A stretch of DNA of 64,000 nt from Sphingomonas sp. 8AM (GCF_902506455.1 NZ_LR733844.1:2809303-2873302); one strand, 5' to 3'. Positions 17,544-26,070 are shown, numbered from the stretch's first letter. Translations and numbers: made by a program. The notes: generated by a model not told the origin, from the letters alone.

Positions 17544-19034
17544 TCAGTCCAGCGCCTTGACGATATCCTCGACCATCTTCTTCGCGTCGGCCAGCAGCAT
17601 CATGGTGTTGTCCCTGTAGAAAACGTCGTTGTCGACGCCAGCATAGCCGACCCCGCCCATCGAACGTTTCACGAACAGCACCGTTTTGGCCTTTTCGACG
17701 TCGAGCACCGGCATGCCGTAGATCGGCGAGGTCTTGTCGGTCTTCGCCGCCGGGTTGGTGACGTCGTTCGCACCGATCACGAACGCGACGTCGGTCTGTG
17801 CAAATTCGGAGTTGATGTCCTCCAGCTCGAACACCTCGTCGTAGGGGACGTTCGCTTCGGCCAGCAACACGTTCATATGCCCCGGCATACGCCCCGCGAC
17901 CGGGTGGATGGCGTATTTGACGCGCACGCCCTCGGCCTTCAGCTTGTCGGCCATTTCGCGGAGCACATGCTGCGCCTGTGCGACGGCCATGCCATAGCCG
18001 GGAACGATGATGACCTGCTCGGCCTGCCCCATCAGGAAGGCGGCATCCTCGGCCGAGCCGCGCTTCCAGGGTCGATCCGTTTTGGTCGAATCTGCGCCGC
18101 CGCCGCCGGCGTCGGCGCCGAACCCGCCCGCGATCACGCTGACGAAGCTGCGGTTCATCGCGCGGCACATGATGTAGCTGAGGATCGCGCCCGACGAACC
18201 GACCAAAGCCCCGGTGATGATCATCGCGCTGTTGTGGAGGGTGAACCCCATCGCCGCGGCCGCCCAGCCCGAATAGCTGTTGAGCATCGACACCACGACC
18301 GGCATGTCCGCGCCGCCGATCGGGACGATCAGCAGGAAGCCGATGACGAAGCTGAGCCCGGTGATAGTCCAGAACACCCACGGGCTCTGGTCGAGCGTGA
18401 ACCAGGCCACCAGCGCGATGATCGCGGCGAGCACGCCGAGGTTAATGACGTGGCGCGCGGGCAACAGGATCGGTTTGCCGCCCATGTTGCCGTTGAGTTT
18501 GAGAAAGGCGATCACCGAGCCCGAGAAGGTGATCGCGCCGATCGCTACCCCAAGCCCCATCTCGACACGGCTGACGGGGTTGATGAGCGCGACCGCGCCG
18601 TCGGGCGTGAGCACCGGCAACGCGATCCCGAACGCGACCGGGTTAAGGTACGCGGCGGCGGCGACCAGCACTGCGGCGAGCCCGACGAGGCTGTGGAAGG
18701 CGGCGACGAGCTGCGGCATCGCGGTCATCGCGATCCGCCGCGCGGTGGTCAGCCCGATCGCCGCGCCGAGGGCGATGGCGGCGACGATCTCGAACACCGC
18801 GAGGGTATCGATCGCCGGGAGCAGCGCTGCGTAATCTGCCCCCTCGACCAGCACGGTGATCGTCGGGACGTGCGTGACGAGCGTCGTCAGCACCGCGATG
18901 CCCATGCCGATCATGCCGAATCGATTGCCGCGCTGGCTGGTGGTCGGGCTCGACAGGCCACGCAACGCGAGGATGAAGCACACGCCCGCGACGAGGTACG
19001 CGAAGGCGACCCATGGATTGACGGCGTGTTGCAC
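17544..19034 (-). CDS. pntB: NAD(P) transhydrogenase, beta subunit
   Basis: A 496-aa inner-membrane subunit of the proton-translocating transhydrogenase, which makes NADPH from NADH using the proton gradient. About eight or nine hydrophobic helices fill residues 5-285 (VAFAYLVAGVCFILALRGLS, VAAIALGAAIGLTTARRIAM, MLNSYSGWAAAAMGFTLHNS, IMCRAMNRSFVSVIAGGFG). The C-terminal NADP-binding domain III has the Rossmann start VIIVPGYGMAVAQAQH and the conserved HPVAGRMPGHMNVLLAEANV, EDINSEFAQTDVAFVIGAND and GMPVLDVEKA. It is slightly longer than most PntB. It is the last pnt gene of the operon, separated from pntAB by a repeat-rich gap. Confidence 0.95.
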   Translation of the reverse strand: MQHAVNPWVAFAYLVAGVCFILALRGLSSPTTSQRGNRFGMIGMGIAVLTTLVTHVPTITVLVEGADYAALLPAIDTLAVFEIVAAIALGAAIGLTTARRIAMTAMPQLVAAFHSLVGLAAVLVAAAAYLNPVAFGIALPVLTPDGAVALINPVSRVEMGLGVAIGAITFSGSVIAFLKLNGNMGGKPILLPARHVINLGVLAAIIALVAWFTLDQSPWVFWTITGLSFVIGFLLIVPIGGADMPVVVSMLNSYSGWAAAAMGFTLHNSAMIITGALVGSSGAILSYIMCRAMNRSFVSVIAGGFGADAGGGGADSTKTDRPWKRGSAEDAAFLMGQAEQVIIVPGYGMAVAQAQHVLREMADKLKAEGVRVKYAIHPVAGRMPGHMNVLLAEANVPYDEVFELEDINSEFAQTDVAFVIGANDVTNPAAKTDKTSPIYGMPVLDVEKAKTVLFVKRSMGGVGYAGVDNDVFYRDNTMMLLADAKKMVEDIVKALD

Positions 19035-19056
19035 TAGGCTCTGCTCCCCCGGCCTT

Positions 19057-19244
19057 GTCGCCCCTGCGCAGGCGGGGGCCTATGTCTACTTGGGGGGCGA
19101 TGCTCCCCCGGTACGTCGCCCCTGCAAAGGCAGGGGCCTATGTCTGTTTCTTCTCGCGAGCCGTTTGACACAGGGATCGCGCATCTGTGTCAGACCTTGG
19201 TCTTCCACTCCACAGCCATGGGCTCCTGCCTTCGCAGGGGCGAC
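19057..19244. repeat. Intergenic palindrome, family C, copy 1, inside the pnt operon
   Basis: Starts GTCGCCCCTGCGCAGGCGGG (19057) and ends in the near complement (CTGCCTTCGCAGGGGCGAC, to 19244). An extra internal copy of CGTCGCCCCTGCAAAGGCAG lies at 19114-19133, each followed by GGCCTATGTCT. It is inserted between pntAB and pntB, where any stable structure would affect expression of pntB. Confidence 0.8.
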
Positions 19245-19260
19245 GGCCGCTAGTCGACGG

Positions 19261-19557
19261 TCAGTGTTTTACCACCGGCCGTTCCTTCTTCTTGTACATC
19301 GCCAGCATCCGCTGCGTGACCGCGAAGCCGCCGAAGATGTTGATGCTCGCCAGCACCACGGCGAGCAGCCCCAGCCATTTACCGCCAATGCTCCCGGCCG
19401 CCGCGCTGGCAATCAACGCGCCGACGATAATGACACTGGAGATTGCGTTGGTGACCGCCATCAACGGCGTGTGCAGCGCCGGCGTTACCGACCAGACGAC
19501 ATAATAGCCGACGAAACACGCCAGCACGAAGATCGACAGAATCGCGATAAAGTCCAT
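19261..19557 (-). CDS. pntAB: NAD(P) transhydrogenase, alpha subunit part 2
   Basis: A 98-aa membrane protein that corresponds to the C-terminal membrane domain of PntA in organisms with a split alpha subunit. Three hydrophobic helices are visible: FIAILSIFVLACFVGYYVVW, ISSVIIVGALIASAAAG and WLGLLAVVLASINIFGGFAV. The conserved loop SVTPALHTPLMAVTNAIS lies between helices one and two, and the protein ends in a basic tail. It follows the PH-domain gene by 16 bases and precedes pntB by a 226-base gap filled by a palindromic repeat. Confidence 0.93.
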   Translation of the reverse strand: MDFIAILSIFVLACFVGYYVVWSVTPALHTPLMAVTNAISSVIIVGALIASAAAGSIGGKWLGLLAVVLASINIFGGFAVTQRMLAMYKKKERPVVKH

Positions 19558-19573
19558 GGATCGCTCCTTGCGG

Positions 19574-19942
19574 TCAGCGCTTCGTCAGCACGAGCTGCGC
19601 GAGCAGCCGCTGGATCGCGGCGGGATCGGCGCTGCGGCTTACCTTCAGCGTCAATGGCTGCGGAGTTCCCGACACCCAGATCGACAGGTCGGAGTCGAGA
19701 TCGAACGTGCCCGCGCTCTCGACCGCGAAGCGCGTGATCGAGCGATAGGGCACGCTCTGGAACGCAACCTTCGATCCCGTCAGCCCCTGCACGTCGACCA
19801 GCACGAAGCGGTAGTTGGTCAGAAAGGCGGTGTCGCGCAGCGAGCGGAAGGCGGCGAGCACCTCCTCGCCCTCGATCAGCGCGTGGCCGAACCGCTCACG
19901 GATCTCGGCCGGCTCGACCTCGTGGCTTGAAAACAATCCCAT
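19574..19942 (-). CDS. PH domain-containing protein
   Basis: A 122-aa protein that matches the bacterial PH-like fold (bPH_1 type). After a short N-terminal helix (EIRERFGHALIEGEEVLAAF) it runs as a series of beta strands (TAFLTNYRFVLVDVQGL, KVAFQSVPYRSITRFAVE, FDLDSDLSIWVSG, PLTLKVS) and ends in a helix (PAAIQRLLAQLVL). No signal peptide or membrane segment is seen. It is embedded in the transhydrogenase operon between the 158-aa secreted protein and pntAB, which is its only functional clue. Confidence 0.75.
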   Translation of the reverse strand: MGLFSSHEVEPAEIRERFGHALIEGEEVLAAFRSLRDTAFLTNYRFVLVDVQGLTGSKVAFQSVPYRSITRFAVESAGTFDLDSDLSIWVSGTPQPLTLKVSRSADPAAIQRLLAQLVLTKR

Positions 19943-19964
19943 CGCGCTCCCCTGCCTGCCAAGT

Positions 19965-20441
19965 CTAGTTACGCGCCGCGGCCGCAGTACGGTCGCGCAG
20001 CGCCACCATCTCGGCGAAGATCCGGTCACCCTCGGTGAAATGCTCGTTCCGGTCACGCTTCGCCTCGGCGGCCAGGAGCCGCGCCGCCTCGCGTTCGGCG
20101 CGCCGCCGCTGCGCGACCGTCCGCCCGCCTGGCGTGGGACGCGGCGAGGCGGTGGGCTGGCAGTCGTAGACGGTCTTGCGATCGTGCTTTTCGCGATCCG
20201 ACACCGCGCGAGCATAGACGTCGGCCAGCTTCGTCCCCTTCAGCGACTGCGCGAAGGCAGCGTCGCGCGCGGCGTTCTGCATGCGATAGGCGTTGATGAT
20301 ATCCGGCTCGCAATGCGGCACGACGAACATCTGATACCGGTCAACGAGGTCGTAGAACGCCTGGCGATCGGCCTTGTCCGGCGCGGCAGTGGCCGCCGTC
20401 GCCAGCAGCAGTCCGACCAGCGCTGCCCAGCCGCGTCTCAC
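19965..20441 (-). CDS. Secreted protein of unknown function in the pnt operon
   Basis: A 158-aa protein with an N-terminal signal peptide (RRGWAALVGLLLATAATA, cleaved near AAP). The mature part is helical and charged, with two Cys (VPHCEPDIINAYRMQ and VYDCQPTAS) that could form a disulfide, and an Arg/Ala/Glu-rich helix (VAQRRRAEREAARLLAAEAK). I do not recognise a family. Its ATG overlaps the pntAA stop (ATGA), so translation is coupled to the transhydrogenase gene. Confidence 0.7.
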   Translation of the reverse strand: MRRGWAALVGLLLATAATAAPDKADRQAFYDLVDRYQMFVVPHCEPDIINAYRMQNAARDAAFAQSLKGTKLADVYARAVSDREKHDRKTVYDCQPTASPRPTPGGRTVAQRRRAEREAARLLAAEAKRDRNEHFTEGDRIFAEMVALRDRTAAAARN

Positions 20442-21559
20442 GACAGCAGCCGCGCGTTCACGACCTTGCCGTCCCTGGTCAGCCGGACCGCGTCGCCGAT
20501 CTCGGCATCGAGCACGGGGCGCGCCTGCTCCTTGTCCCAGAAGGTCGAGAGGAAATTGTAGAGGTTGCGCGAGAACAGCGCCGAAGCGTCGGCGGGCAGA
20601 CGGCCCGCGACGTTGCGATGCCCGACGATCCTGACGCCGTGCCGCTCCACCACCTCGCCGGCGACCGCGCCCTCGACATTGCCACCCTGCTCGACGGCGA
20701 GGTCGACGACGACCGAGCCGGGACGCATCGACGCCAGTTGCGCATCGCTGACGAGCCGCGGCGCGGCGCGCCCGGGGATCAGCGCAGTGGTGATGACGAT
20801 ATCCTGCCTGGCGATGTGCGCCGACACCAGCTCGGCTTGTGCGGCCTGATATTCGGGCGACATCTCGCCGGCGTAGCCGCCGGACCCCTCGCCCTCGATC
20901 CCGGCGACGTTCTCGACGAAGATCGGCTTGGCGCCGAGCGACTGGATCTGCTCTTTCGTGGCGGAGCGGACGTCGGTGGCGGAGACCTGCGCACCGAGCC
21001 GCCGCGCGGTGGCGATCGCCTGCAACCCCGCGACGCCAACGCCCATCACGAACACGCGCGCGGCACTGACCGTGCCCGCCGCGGTCATCATCATCGGAAA
21101 GGCGCGGCCATATTCCGCGGCAGCGTCGAGCACCGCCTTGTAGCCCGCAAGGTTCGACTGCGACGACAGGATGTCCATCGACTGCGCGCGGGTGATGCGC
21201 GGCATGAACTCCATCGCCAACGCCTCCAGCCCGGCGGCGGCGTAGGCATCAACTCGCGCACGCTCCCCGAACGGATTGAGCCCCGCGACGACCCACGCGC
21301 CCGGCGCGACTCCGGTCAGTGCCGCCGGATCCGGCCCCTGCACACCCAGCACGATAGCGGCGCCGGACAGCGTCGCGGCGCGGTCGCTGATCGTGGCGCC
21401 GGCGGCGGCGTAATCGGCATCGGCAAACGACGCGGTCGCCCCTGCCCCCGCCTCGACCGCGAGCGTCGCTCCCAAAGCGATGAATTTTTTCACCGTTTCC
21501 GGCGTGGCGGCGACCCGGCGCTCGCCGGCTGCCTGCTCCCGAACGACCGCGATCTTCAC
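20438..21559 (-). CDS. pntAA: NAD(P) transhydrogenase, alpha subunit part 1
   Basis: A 373-aa cytoplasmic NAD(H)-binding domain of the transhydrogenase. It begins KIAVVREQAAGERRVAATPE, the standard start of the family. The Rossmann core is RVFVMGVGVAGLQAIATARR, with a glycine motif GVGVAGLQ and the downstream VSATDVRSATKEQIQSLGAK. ITTALIPGRAAPRLV and GSVVVDLAVEQGGNVEGA are conserved at the subunit interface. The start is a GTG at 21559, 7 bases after the stop of the 40-aa oxidase subunit IV gene. The membrane portion of the alpha subunit is encoded separately as pntAB, two genes downstream. Confidence 0.95.
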   Translation of the reverse strand: MKIAVVREQAAGERRVAATPETVKKFIALGATLAVEAGAGATASFADADYAAAGATISDRAATLSGAAIVLGVQGPDPAALTGVAPGAWVVAGLNPFGERARVDAYAAAGLEALAMEFMPRITRAQSMDILSSQSNLAGYKAVLDAAAEYGRAFPMMMTAAGTVSAARVFVMGVGVAGLQAIATARRLGAQVSATDVRSATKEQIQSLGAKPIFVENVAGIEGEGSGGYAGEMSPEYQAAQAELVSAHIARQDIVITTALIPGRAAPRLVSDAQLASMRPGSVVVDLAVEQGGNVEGAVAGEVVERHGVRIVGHRNVAGRLPADASALFSRNLYNFLSTFWDKEQARPVLDAEIGDAVRLTRDGKVVNARLLS

Positions 21560-21566
21560 CGCGCGG

Positions 21567-21689
21567 CTACGAGATGAGCCAGATGACGAGGAAGGCGAGC
21601 AGGAAACAGGCGACCGCGCCATATTTGAGCAGACCGATCATGCTCGTATACGTTGCCTCATGTGCCTTCAGATCGGCAGGTTCGGCCAT
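21567..21689 (-). CDS. aa3-type cytochrome c oxidase subunit IV-like small protein
   Basis: A 40-aa protein: MAEPADLKAHEATYTSMIGL, then a single transmembrane helix (about residues 19-39, LLKYGAVACFLLAFLVIWLI). This is the pattern of the bacterial aa3-type oxidase subunit IV family (PF07835): a short hydrophilic start with a conserved His-Glu-Ala-Tyr segment (AHEATYTSMI) and one helix. A good ribosome binding site (AGAGGAAGAGGA) precedes the ATG. It is the first gene of the transhydrogenase operon. No other oxidase genes are in the window, so a role in the oxidase itself is uncertain. Confidence 0.8.
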   Translation of the reverse strand: MAEPADLKAHEATYTSMIGLLKYGAVACFLLAFLVIWLIS

Positions 21690-21825
21690 GATGATCCTCT
21701 TCCTCTTGAACGGTTCGTGAGACAGTAGTTAAGCAATCAGCAACAGGCAATATGGTGGTAGCCCCATGACGGTCCGATTTAAGTCCCCCTTTACTCAAGG
21801 GCGCTAGGGCAGCATCGGACGAAAC

Positions 21826-23253
21826 ATGGGGCCCGGCCACAATATGACGCGCAACGGACAACGTCTGCTGATGCTGATCGACGCCGAAGCCGCGCAGCGG
21901 CGCGTCGTGACGACGATCGCCGCACGCGGCGGCTGGCGGACGATCATGGCCGAGGATGCGGCGAGCGCCTTGGCGACGCTGGCGACCGAGGACGGGATGC
22001 AGCTGGACGCGATCCTGCTCCACCACGCCGAGGCGGACGTCGAGCCCGCGCCCGTGATCGCCGAACTGCGCGCGTATCGCCCGCAACTGCCGATCCTGCT
22101 GCTGACCGCGCATGCCTCGGTCGCCAGCGCGGTTGAGGCGATGCGGGCAGGCGCCACCGATTATCTCAGCAAGCCGCTTGCCCCCGAGCGGTTGCTCCAT
22201 GCGCTGGAAGCGGCGGTGGGTGCGACCGCCGGTGGCGAGCTGCGCCCGCTGACCGAGAAGATCCCGGCGATGCTCGGCTTCGACGAGATCGTCGGCACCG
22301 CGCCCGAATTCCGCGCCGCGCTGTCGATCGCCGCCAAGGCCGCGCGCGCGCGCGTCGCGGTGTTGATCGAGGGCGAAAGCGGCGTCGGCAAGGAAGTGGT
22401 CGCCGAGGCGATCCACGCCGCCTCGCCGCGCAACGCGCTGGAACGCGTCACGGTGAATTGCAGCGCGATCTCCGCCAATGCGATCGCCAGCGAATTGTTC
22501 GGGCACGAACCCGGTGCGTTTGCGGGGGCGTTCGAGCGGCGGCAGGGCCGCTTCGTCGCGGCGCACGGCGGCACGTTGTTCCTCGACGAGGTCGATTGCC
22601 TCCCGCTCGAGGCGCAGGCGCTGCTGATGCGCGTGCTCCAGAGCGGCGAGGTGCTGCCGCTGGGCGCACGGCATGCGCAGGCGGTCGACGTGCGCGTGAT
22701 CGCCGCCACCAACAAGCGGCTGGCCGACGAGGTGGCGGCGGGGCGGTTCCGCGAGGACCTGTTCTTCCGGCTCAACGCGGTCACGGTGCCGATCCCGCCG
22801 CTGCGCGAGCGCGCCAGCGACATTCCCGCGCTCGCCCGCCATCTGCTCGAGCGGATCGCACGGCAGCCGGGGCTGCGACACCTGAACATCACCGACGACG
22901 CCCTTACCTTGCTGATGCTTTACGACTGGCCGGGCAACGTCCGGCAGTTGCAGAACGCGCTCTTCCGCGCCGCGGTGCTGTGCGAGGGCGACACGCTGAC
23001 CCGCGCCGACTTCCCGCAGATCGCGGCGCTGGGCAGCCGCCCGGCCCCGCGTGTCCGCGGCGAGATGCCGGGCGTCGCACTGTTCGGTGCCGACGGCCAC
23101 ATGCGCCCGCTCGAGGAGATCGAATCGGACATCATCCGGCTGGCAATTGCGCATTATCGCGGCCGCATGACCGAGGTCGCGCGGCGGCTGGGGATCGGCC
23201 GATCGACGCTGTACCGCAAGCTCAACGAGCTGGGGATCGACACCGCCGCCTGA
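21826..23253 (+). CDS. Sigma-54-type (NtrC-family) regulator with degenerate receiver
   Basis: A 475-aa protein with three domains: an N-terminal receiver-like domain (about 10-125), an AAA+ domain (about 145-385) and a C-terminal FIS-type helix-turn-helix (RMTEVARRLGIGRSTLYRKL). The AAA+ part has Walker A GESGVGKE, Walker B GGTLFLDEV and the R-finger region FREDLFFRLN. Two features are unusual. The receiver lacks the phosphoacceptor Asp (ILLHHAEAD in place of a LLD..MP motif) and one of the acidic pair (LIDAEA). The sigma-54 contact loop reads GAFAGA, not GAFTGA. The conserved Thr (LLLTAHAS) and Lys (YLSKPL) remain. The start could also be ATG 21844. Whether it still activates sigma-54 promoters is doubtful. 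Confidence 0.88.
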   Translation: MGPGHNMTRNGQRLLMLIDAEAAQRRVVTTIAARGGWRTIMAEDAASALATLATEDGMQLDAILLHHAEADVEPAPVIAELRAYRPQLPILLLTAHASVASAVEAMRAGATDYLSKPLAPERLLHALEAAVGATAGGELRPLTEKIPAMLGFDEIVGTAPEFRAALSIAAKAARARVAVLIEGESGVGKEVVAEAIHAASPRNALERVTVNCSAISANAIASELFGHEPGAFAGAFERRQGRFVAAHGGTLFLDEVDCLPLEAQALLMRVLQSGEVLPLGARHAQAVDVRVIAATNKRLADEVAAGRFREDLFFRLNAVTVPIPPLRERASDIPALARHLLERIARQPGLRHLNITDDALTLLMLYDWPGNVRQLQNALFRAAVLCEGDTLTRADFPQIAALGSRPAPRVRGEMPGVALFGADGHMRPLEEIESDIIRLAIAHYRGRMTEVARRLGIGRSTLYRKLNELGIDTAA

Positions 23254-23272
23254 CCGCGGCACGGTCGCGCGC

Positions 23273-24028
23273 ATGACCTTGCCGTATGCCGATCGCGCCT
23301 ATCTCGTCACGGGTGCCGCCTCCGGGATCGGCCTGGCCTGCGCGCAGCATCTCGCGGCCGGCGGTGCCGCGCGGCTCGTGCTCGCCGACCGCAATGCCGC
23401 GGCGCTGGCGCGCGTCGACCTCGGCTGCACGCTCGACCTGCTGCCCGGCGATGTCGCCGACGAAGCCATGTGGGACGAGGCGGCCGCGGTGCTGACCGGG
23501 ATCGACGGCGCGGTGATCAATGCCGGCATCGCCGGGGCCGGTGCGATCCCCGCGCTGTCGTTCGCCGAGTGGCGGCGCATCCTTTCGGTCAACCTCGACG
23601 GCGCGTTCCTGACGCTGCGCGCCGCGATGCGCGCGATAGACGGGCGTGCGGGCGCGATCGTCGCGGTCGCCTCGGCGGCGGGAATCAAGGCCGAGCCGGG
23701 CGTCGCCGCTTATGGCGCATCGAAGGCAGGGCTGATCCAGCTCGTCAAGGTTGCGGCAAAGGAAGGCGCAGCCCAGCGACTGCGTGTCAACGCGATCGCG
23801 CCGGCCGGGGTGGAGACGCCGGTGTGGGAAGCTGTGCCGATGTTCGCTGACCGCGCCGCCGTCGTTGGGCGCGACGCGGCGTTCGCGGAACTGGCGTCGC
23901 TGGCGACGCCGCTGGGGCGCTACGCCAAGCCGGAGGAGGTCGCGGCGCAGATCGGATTTTTGCTGTCGGACGCCGCGGCGTTGATGACCGGCACGGTGCT
24001 GGTGAGTGACGGCGGGTACATGCTCTGA
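23273..24028 (+). CDS. SDR family oxidoreductase
   Basis: A 251-aa classical short-chain dehydrogenase. The cofactor motif is VTGAASGIGLACAQ. LADRNA at the end of strand two (acidic Asp) favours NAD(H), and the NAG motif is VINAGIAGAG. The catalytic Ser lies in VASAAGIKAEP and the Tyr/Lys in YGASKAGLIQLVK. The C-terminal FLLSDAAALMTGTVLVSDGG is the standard family end. It follows the regulator by 20 bases on the same strand and may be cotranscribed. The substrate is unknown. Confidence 0.88.
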   Translation: MTLPYADRAYLVTGAASGIGLACAQHLAAGGAARLVLADRNAAALARVDLGCTLDLLPGDVADEAMWDEAAAVLTGIDGAVINAGIAGAGAIPALSFAEWRRILSVNLDGAFLTLRAAMRAIDGRAGAIVAVASAAGIKAEPGVAAYGASKAGLIQLVKVAAKEGAAQRLRVNAIAPAGVETPVWEAVPMFADRAAVVGRDAAFAELASLATPLGRYAKPEEVAAQIGFLLSDAAALMTGTVLVSDGGYML

Positions 24029-24069
24029 TGTCGCCGCCCAGGATCAAGCCCAGGGACACGACCAGGAGA

Positions 24070-24957
24070 TCACCACAATACCCCGGTCTTGTCCGCCACC
24101 ATCGGCTCGGGCGCTTCGTCGCCGATCGCCTGCAGCAGATCGATCTCGATCGTGCGGCACATCGCGTTGAGCGGCAGATCGTGGACGGTATTCGCGAACG
24201 GATCGACCAGATCGTCGCCGATCGCCAGCACCGCGAGGAACATCAGCCCCGCCACCGTCGAGCCGAGTGGCGTCGCGAAACCCAGCGTCTCGACCAGCCC
24301 GATCGGGAGCAGGATGCAGAACAGGTGGGTGAAGATCGTCGGGAAGAAGCGATACTGGTTGGGCAGCGGCGTGTTCTTCAGCCGCTCCATCCCGCCCTGC
24401 GCGTTGGCGATGTCGATCAGCACGCCTTCCATCGACGTCTGCTGGATGGTGTCGATCCAGCCCTTCTCGCGCGCCTCGTTGATGCGGCGGCCGGTGCCGT
24501 CGACGATGCCGTTGGCGGTGTTGGTACGTGACAGTGCGAAGTCCGCCTCGCCGCGCGACAGGAAGCGCAGCACCTCGTCGTCGACCTTCTGCTTGCGCAA
24601 CTGGCAACGCAGCGCGTTCACATAGGCGATCTGACGCAGCACAATCGTGCGCTTCATGTCCCGCGCTTCGGGATCGGGCAGGAAGTTGCGTGCCGCACGT
24701 GCCAGGTTGCGGCTGGCGTTGATCATCAGGCCCCACAGCGAGCGCCCTTCCCACCAGCGTTGATAGGCGGAATTGCTACGAAAGCCGAGGAACAGCGCCA
24801 GCGCTGAGCCGAACAGCGTCAGCGGCAATTCGGGTGCGTGGAACGGCAGGACGTAATAAGTGATCGTGACGATCACGTCCCAGACGAAGAGGATCACGAG
24901 CGGCTTCCAGACCTCGCGAACGATCTGGGTGAGACGGGGTACGGCGGTAACGATCAT
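24070..24957 (-). CDS. Bestrophin family membrane protein
   Basis: A 295-aa protein of the bestrophin/RFP-TM family (PF01062), whose bacterial members form anion or cation channels. It begins with VWKPLVILFVWDVIVTITYY, then LTLFGSALALFLGFRSNSAY and RWWEGRSLWGLMINASRNLA, which match the conserved N-terminal block of bacterial bestrophins. Two further hydrophobic helices lie near residues 215-255 (FFPTIFTHLFCILLPIGLVE, TVAGLMFLAVLAIGDDLVDP), followed by the conserved FANTVHDLPLNAMCRTIEID. It is convergent with the upstream SDR gene and stands alone. Confidence 0.88.
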   Translation of the reverse strand: MIVTAVPRLTQIVREVWKPLVILFVWDVIVTITYYVLPFHAPELPLTLFGSALALFLGFRSNSAYQRWWEGRSLWGLMINASRNLARAARNFLPDPEARDMKRTIVLRQIAYVNALRCQLRKQKVDDEVLRFLSRGEADFALSRTNTANGIVDGTGRRINEAREKGWIDTIQQTSMEGVLIDIANAQGGMERLKNTPLPNQYRFFPTIFTHLFCILLPIGLVETLGFATPLGSTVAGLMFLAVLAIGDDLVDPFANTVHDLPLNAMCRTIEIDLLQAIGDEAPEPMVADKTGVLW

Positions 24958-25008
24958 GCCCGGCTAACGCACATCATAGCGATCCGTGCCAGTGTCATTT
25001 CATTGCCG

Positions 25009-26061
25009 TCACGAGGTTGCCGAGAGCGCCTGATCGCGCAATCCCCGCCAGACGCGCAAAGCCTGCACCGATTCGGCGACGTCATGCACCCGCAGCAACT
25101 GCACTCCCGCCTGCGCACCCGCGAGCGCCAGCGCGACCGACCCGCCGAGCCGCGCCGCGACCGGCGCTTCGTTGTCGAGCGCGCCGATCAACCGCTTGCG
25201 GCTGGCGCCGAGCATGATCGGACAGCCGAGCCCGTGAAACAGCGCGAGGCCGTTCACCAGCGCGAGATTGTCGGCGAGCGACTTGCCGAAGCCAATCCCG
25301 GGATCAACCATGATCCGCGCGCGGTCCACCCCGGCCGCGACTACCGCATCGACGCGCGCCTCCAGCCAGTCGAAGACCTCGGTCACAACGTTGCGATAGG
25401 TCGGGCGACCGTGGCCGCCGGCTTTGGGGTCGGGCGAGTGCATCAGGATCACCGGCCCCCCGCCGCGCGCGACGATCTCCAGCGCGCGTTCGTCCCACAG
25501 CAGTGCCGATACGTCGTTGACGATCGCCGCACCGGCCGCCAGCGCCGCCTCGATCACCGCCGCCTTGCGGGTGTCGACCGACACCAGCGCCCCGGCGCGC
25601 GCAAGCCGCTCGACCACGGGCGCGACGCGGCGCGCCTCGTCCTCTTCCCACACCAGCGTGGCGCCGGGGCGGGTCGATTCGCCGCCGACGTCGATCACCG
25701 CCGCGCCCGCCGCCGCCATCGCCATCCCGGCCGACGCCGCGCCGGCCGGATCGTCGACATGCGCGCCGCCGTCGGAGAAGCTGTCGGGGGTGACGTTGAG
25801 GATCGCGGCGACCTGCGGCTGGTCGAAGCGCAAGATGCGCTCGCCGAACACCCACGGCGCGCGCGGCGCGGTGATGCGCGCGTGGAGCGTTGCGGCGCGC
25901 TCACCGAGGTGCGCGATGTCCGCGACGGGGACGATGCGGCGAGCGTTCGGCTCGATGACTTCGTAGGCCGCGAACCACTGCAGCCCACCCGCCAGCCGCG
26001 CGACATGGCCGTCGGGGTAAGCGAATGGCGCGTCGGTGAAATGGGTCGGGCGGAGGTGCAT
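25009..26061 (-). CDS. folP: Dihydropteroate synthase
   Basis: A 350-aa dihydropteroate synthase that condenses p-aminobenzoate with the pterin diphosphate in folate synthesis. The TIM-barrel motifs are present: AAILNVTPDSFSDGGAH, VIDVGGESTRPGA, LVSVDTRKAAVIEAAL, AAIVNDVSAL, VILMHS, RIMVDPGIGFGKSLADNLAL and IMLGASRKRLIGAL. It is about 70 residues longer than E. coli FolP because of an N-terminal extension (residues about 1-80). Such an extension is common in alphaproteobacteria. No other folate gene is adjacent. Confidence 0.95.
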   Translation of the reverse strand: MHLRPTHFTDAPFAYPDGHVARLAGGLQWFAAYEVIEPNARRIVPVADIAHLGERAATLHARITAPRAPWVFGERILRFDQPQVAAILNVTPDSFSDGGAHVDDPAGAASAGMAMAAAGAAVIDVGGESTRPGATLVWEEDEARRVAPVVERLARAGALVSVDTRKAAVIEAALAAGAAIVNDVSALLWDERALEIVARGGGPVILMHSPDPKAGGHGRPTYRNVVTEVFDWLEARVDAVVAAGVDRARIMVDPGIGFGKSLADNLALVNGLALFHGLGCPIMLGASRKRLIGALDNEAPVAARLGGSVALALAGAQAGVQLLRVHDVAESVQALRVWRGLRDQALSATS

Positions 26062-26070
26062 CGTGCTTAC

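Noticed and set aside
19057-19244. CRISPR-like repeats
   Set aside because: Repeats are inverted palindromes with unrelated, irregular spacing and no cas genes. There is no CRISPR array in this window.
21690-21825. A -24/-12 (sigma-54) promoter before the NtrC-family regulator
   Set aside because: No GG-N10-GC arrangement close to consensus was seen in this gap.
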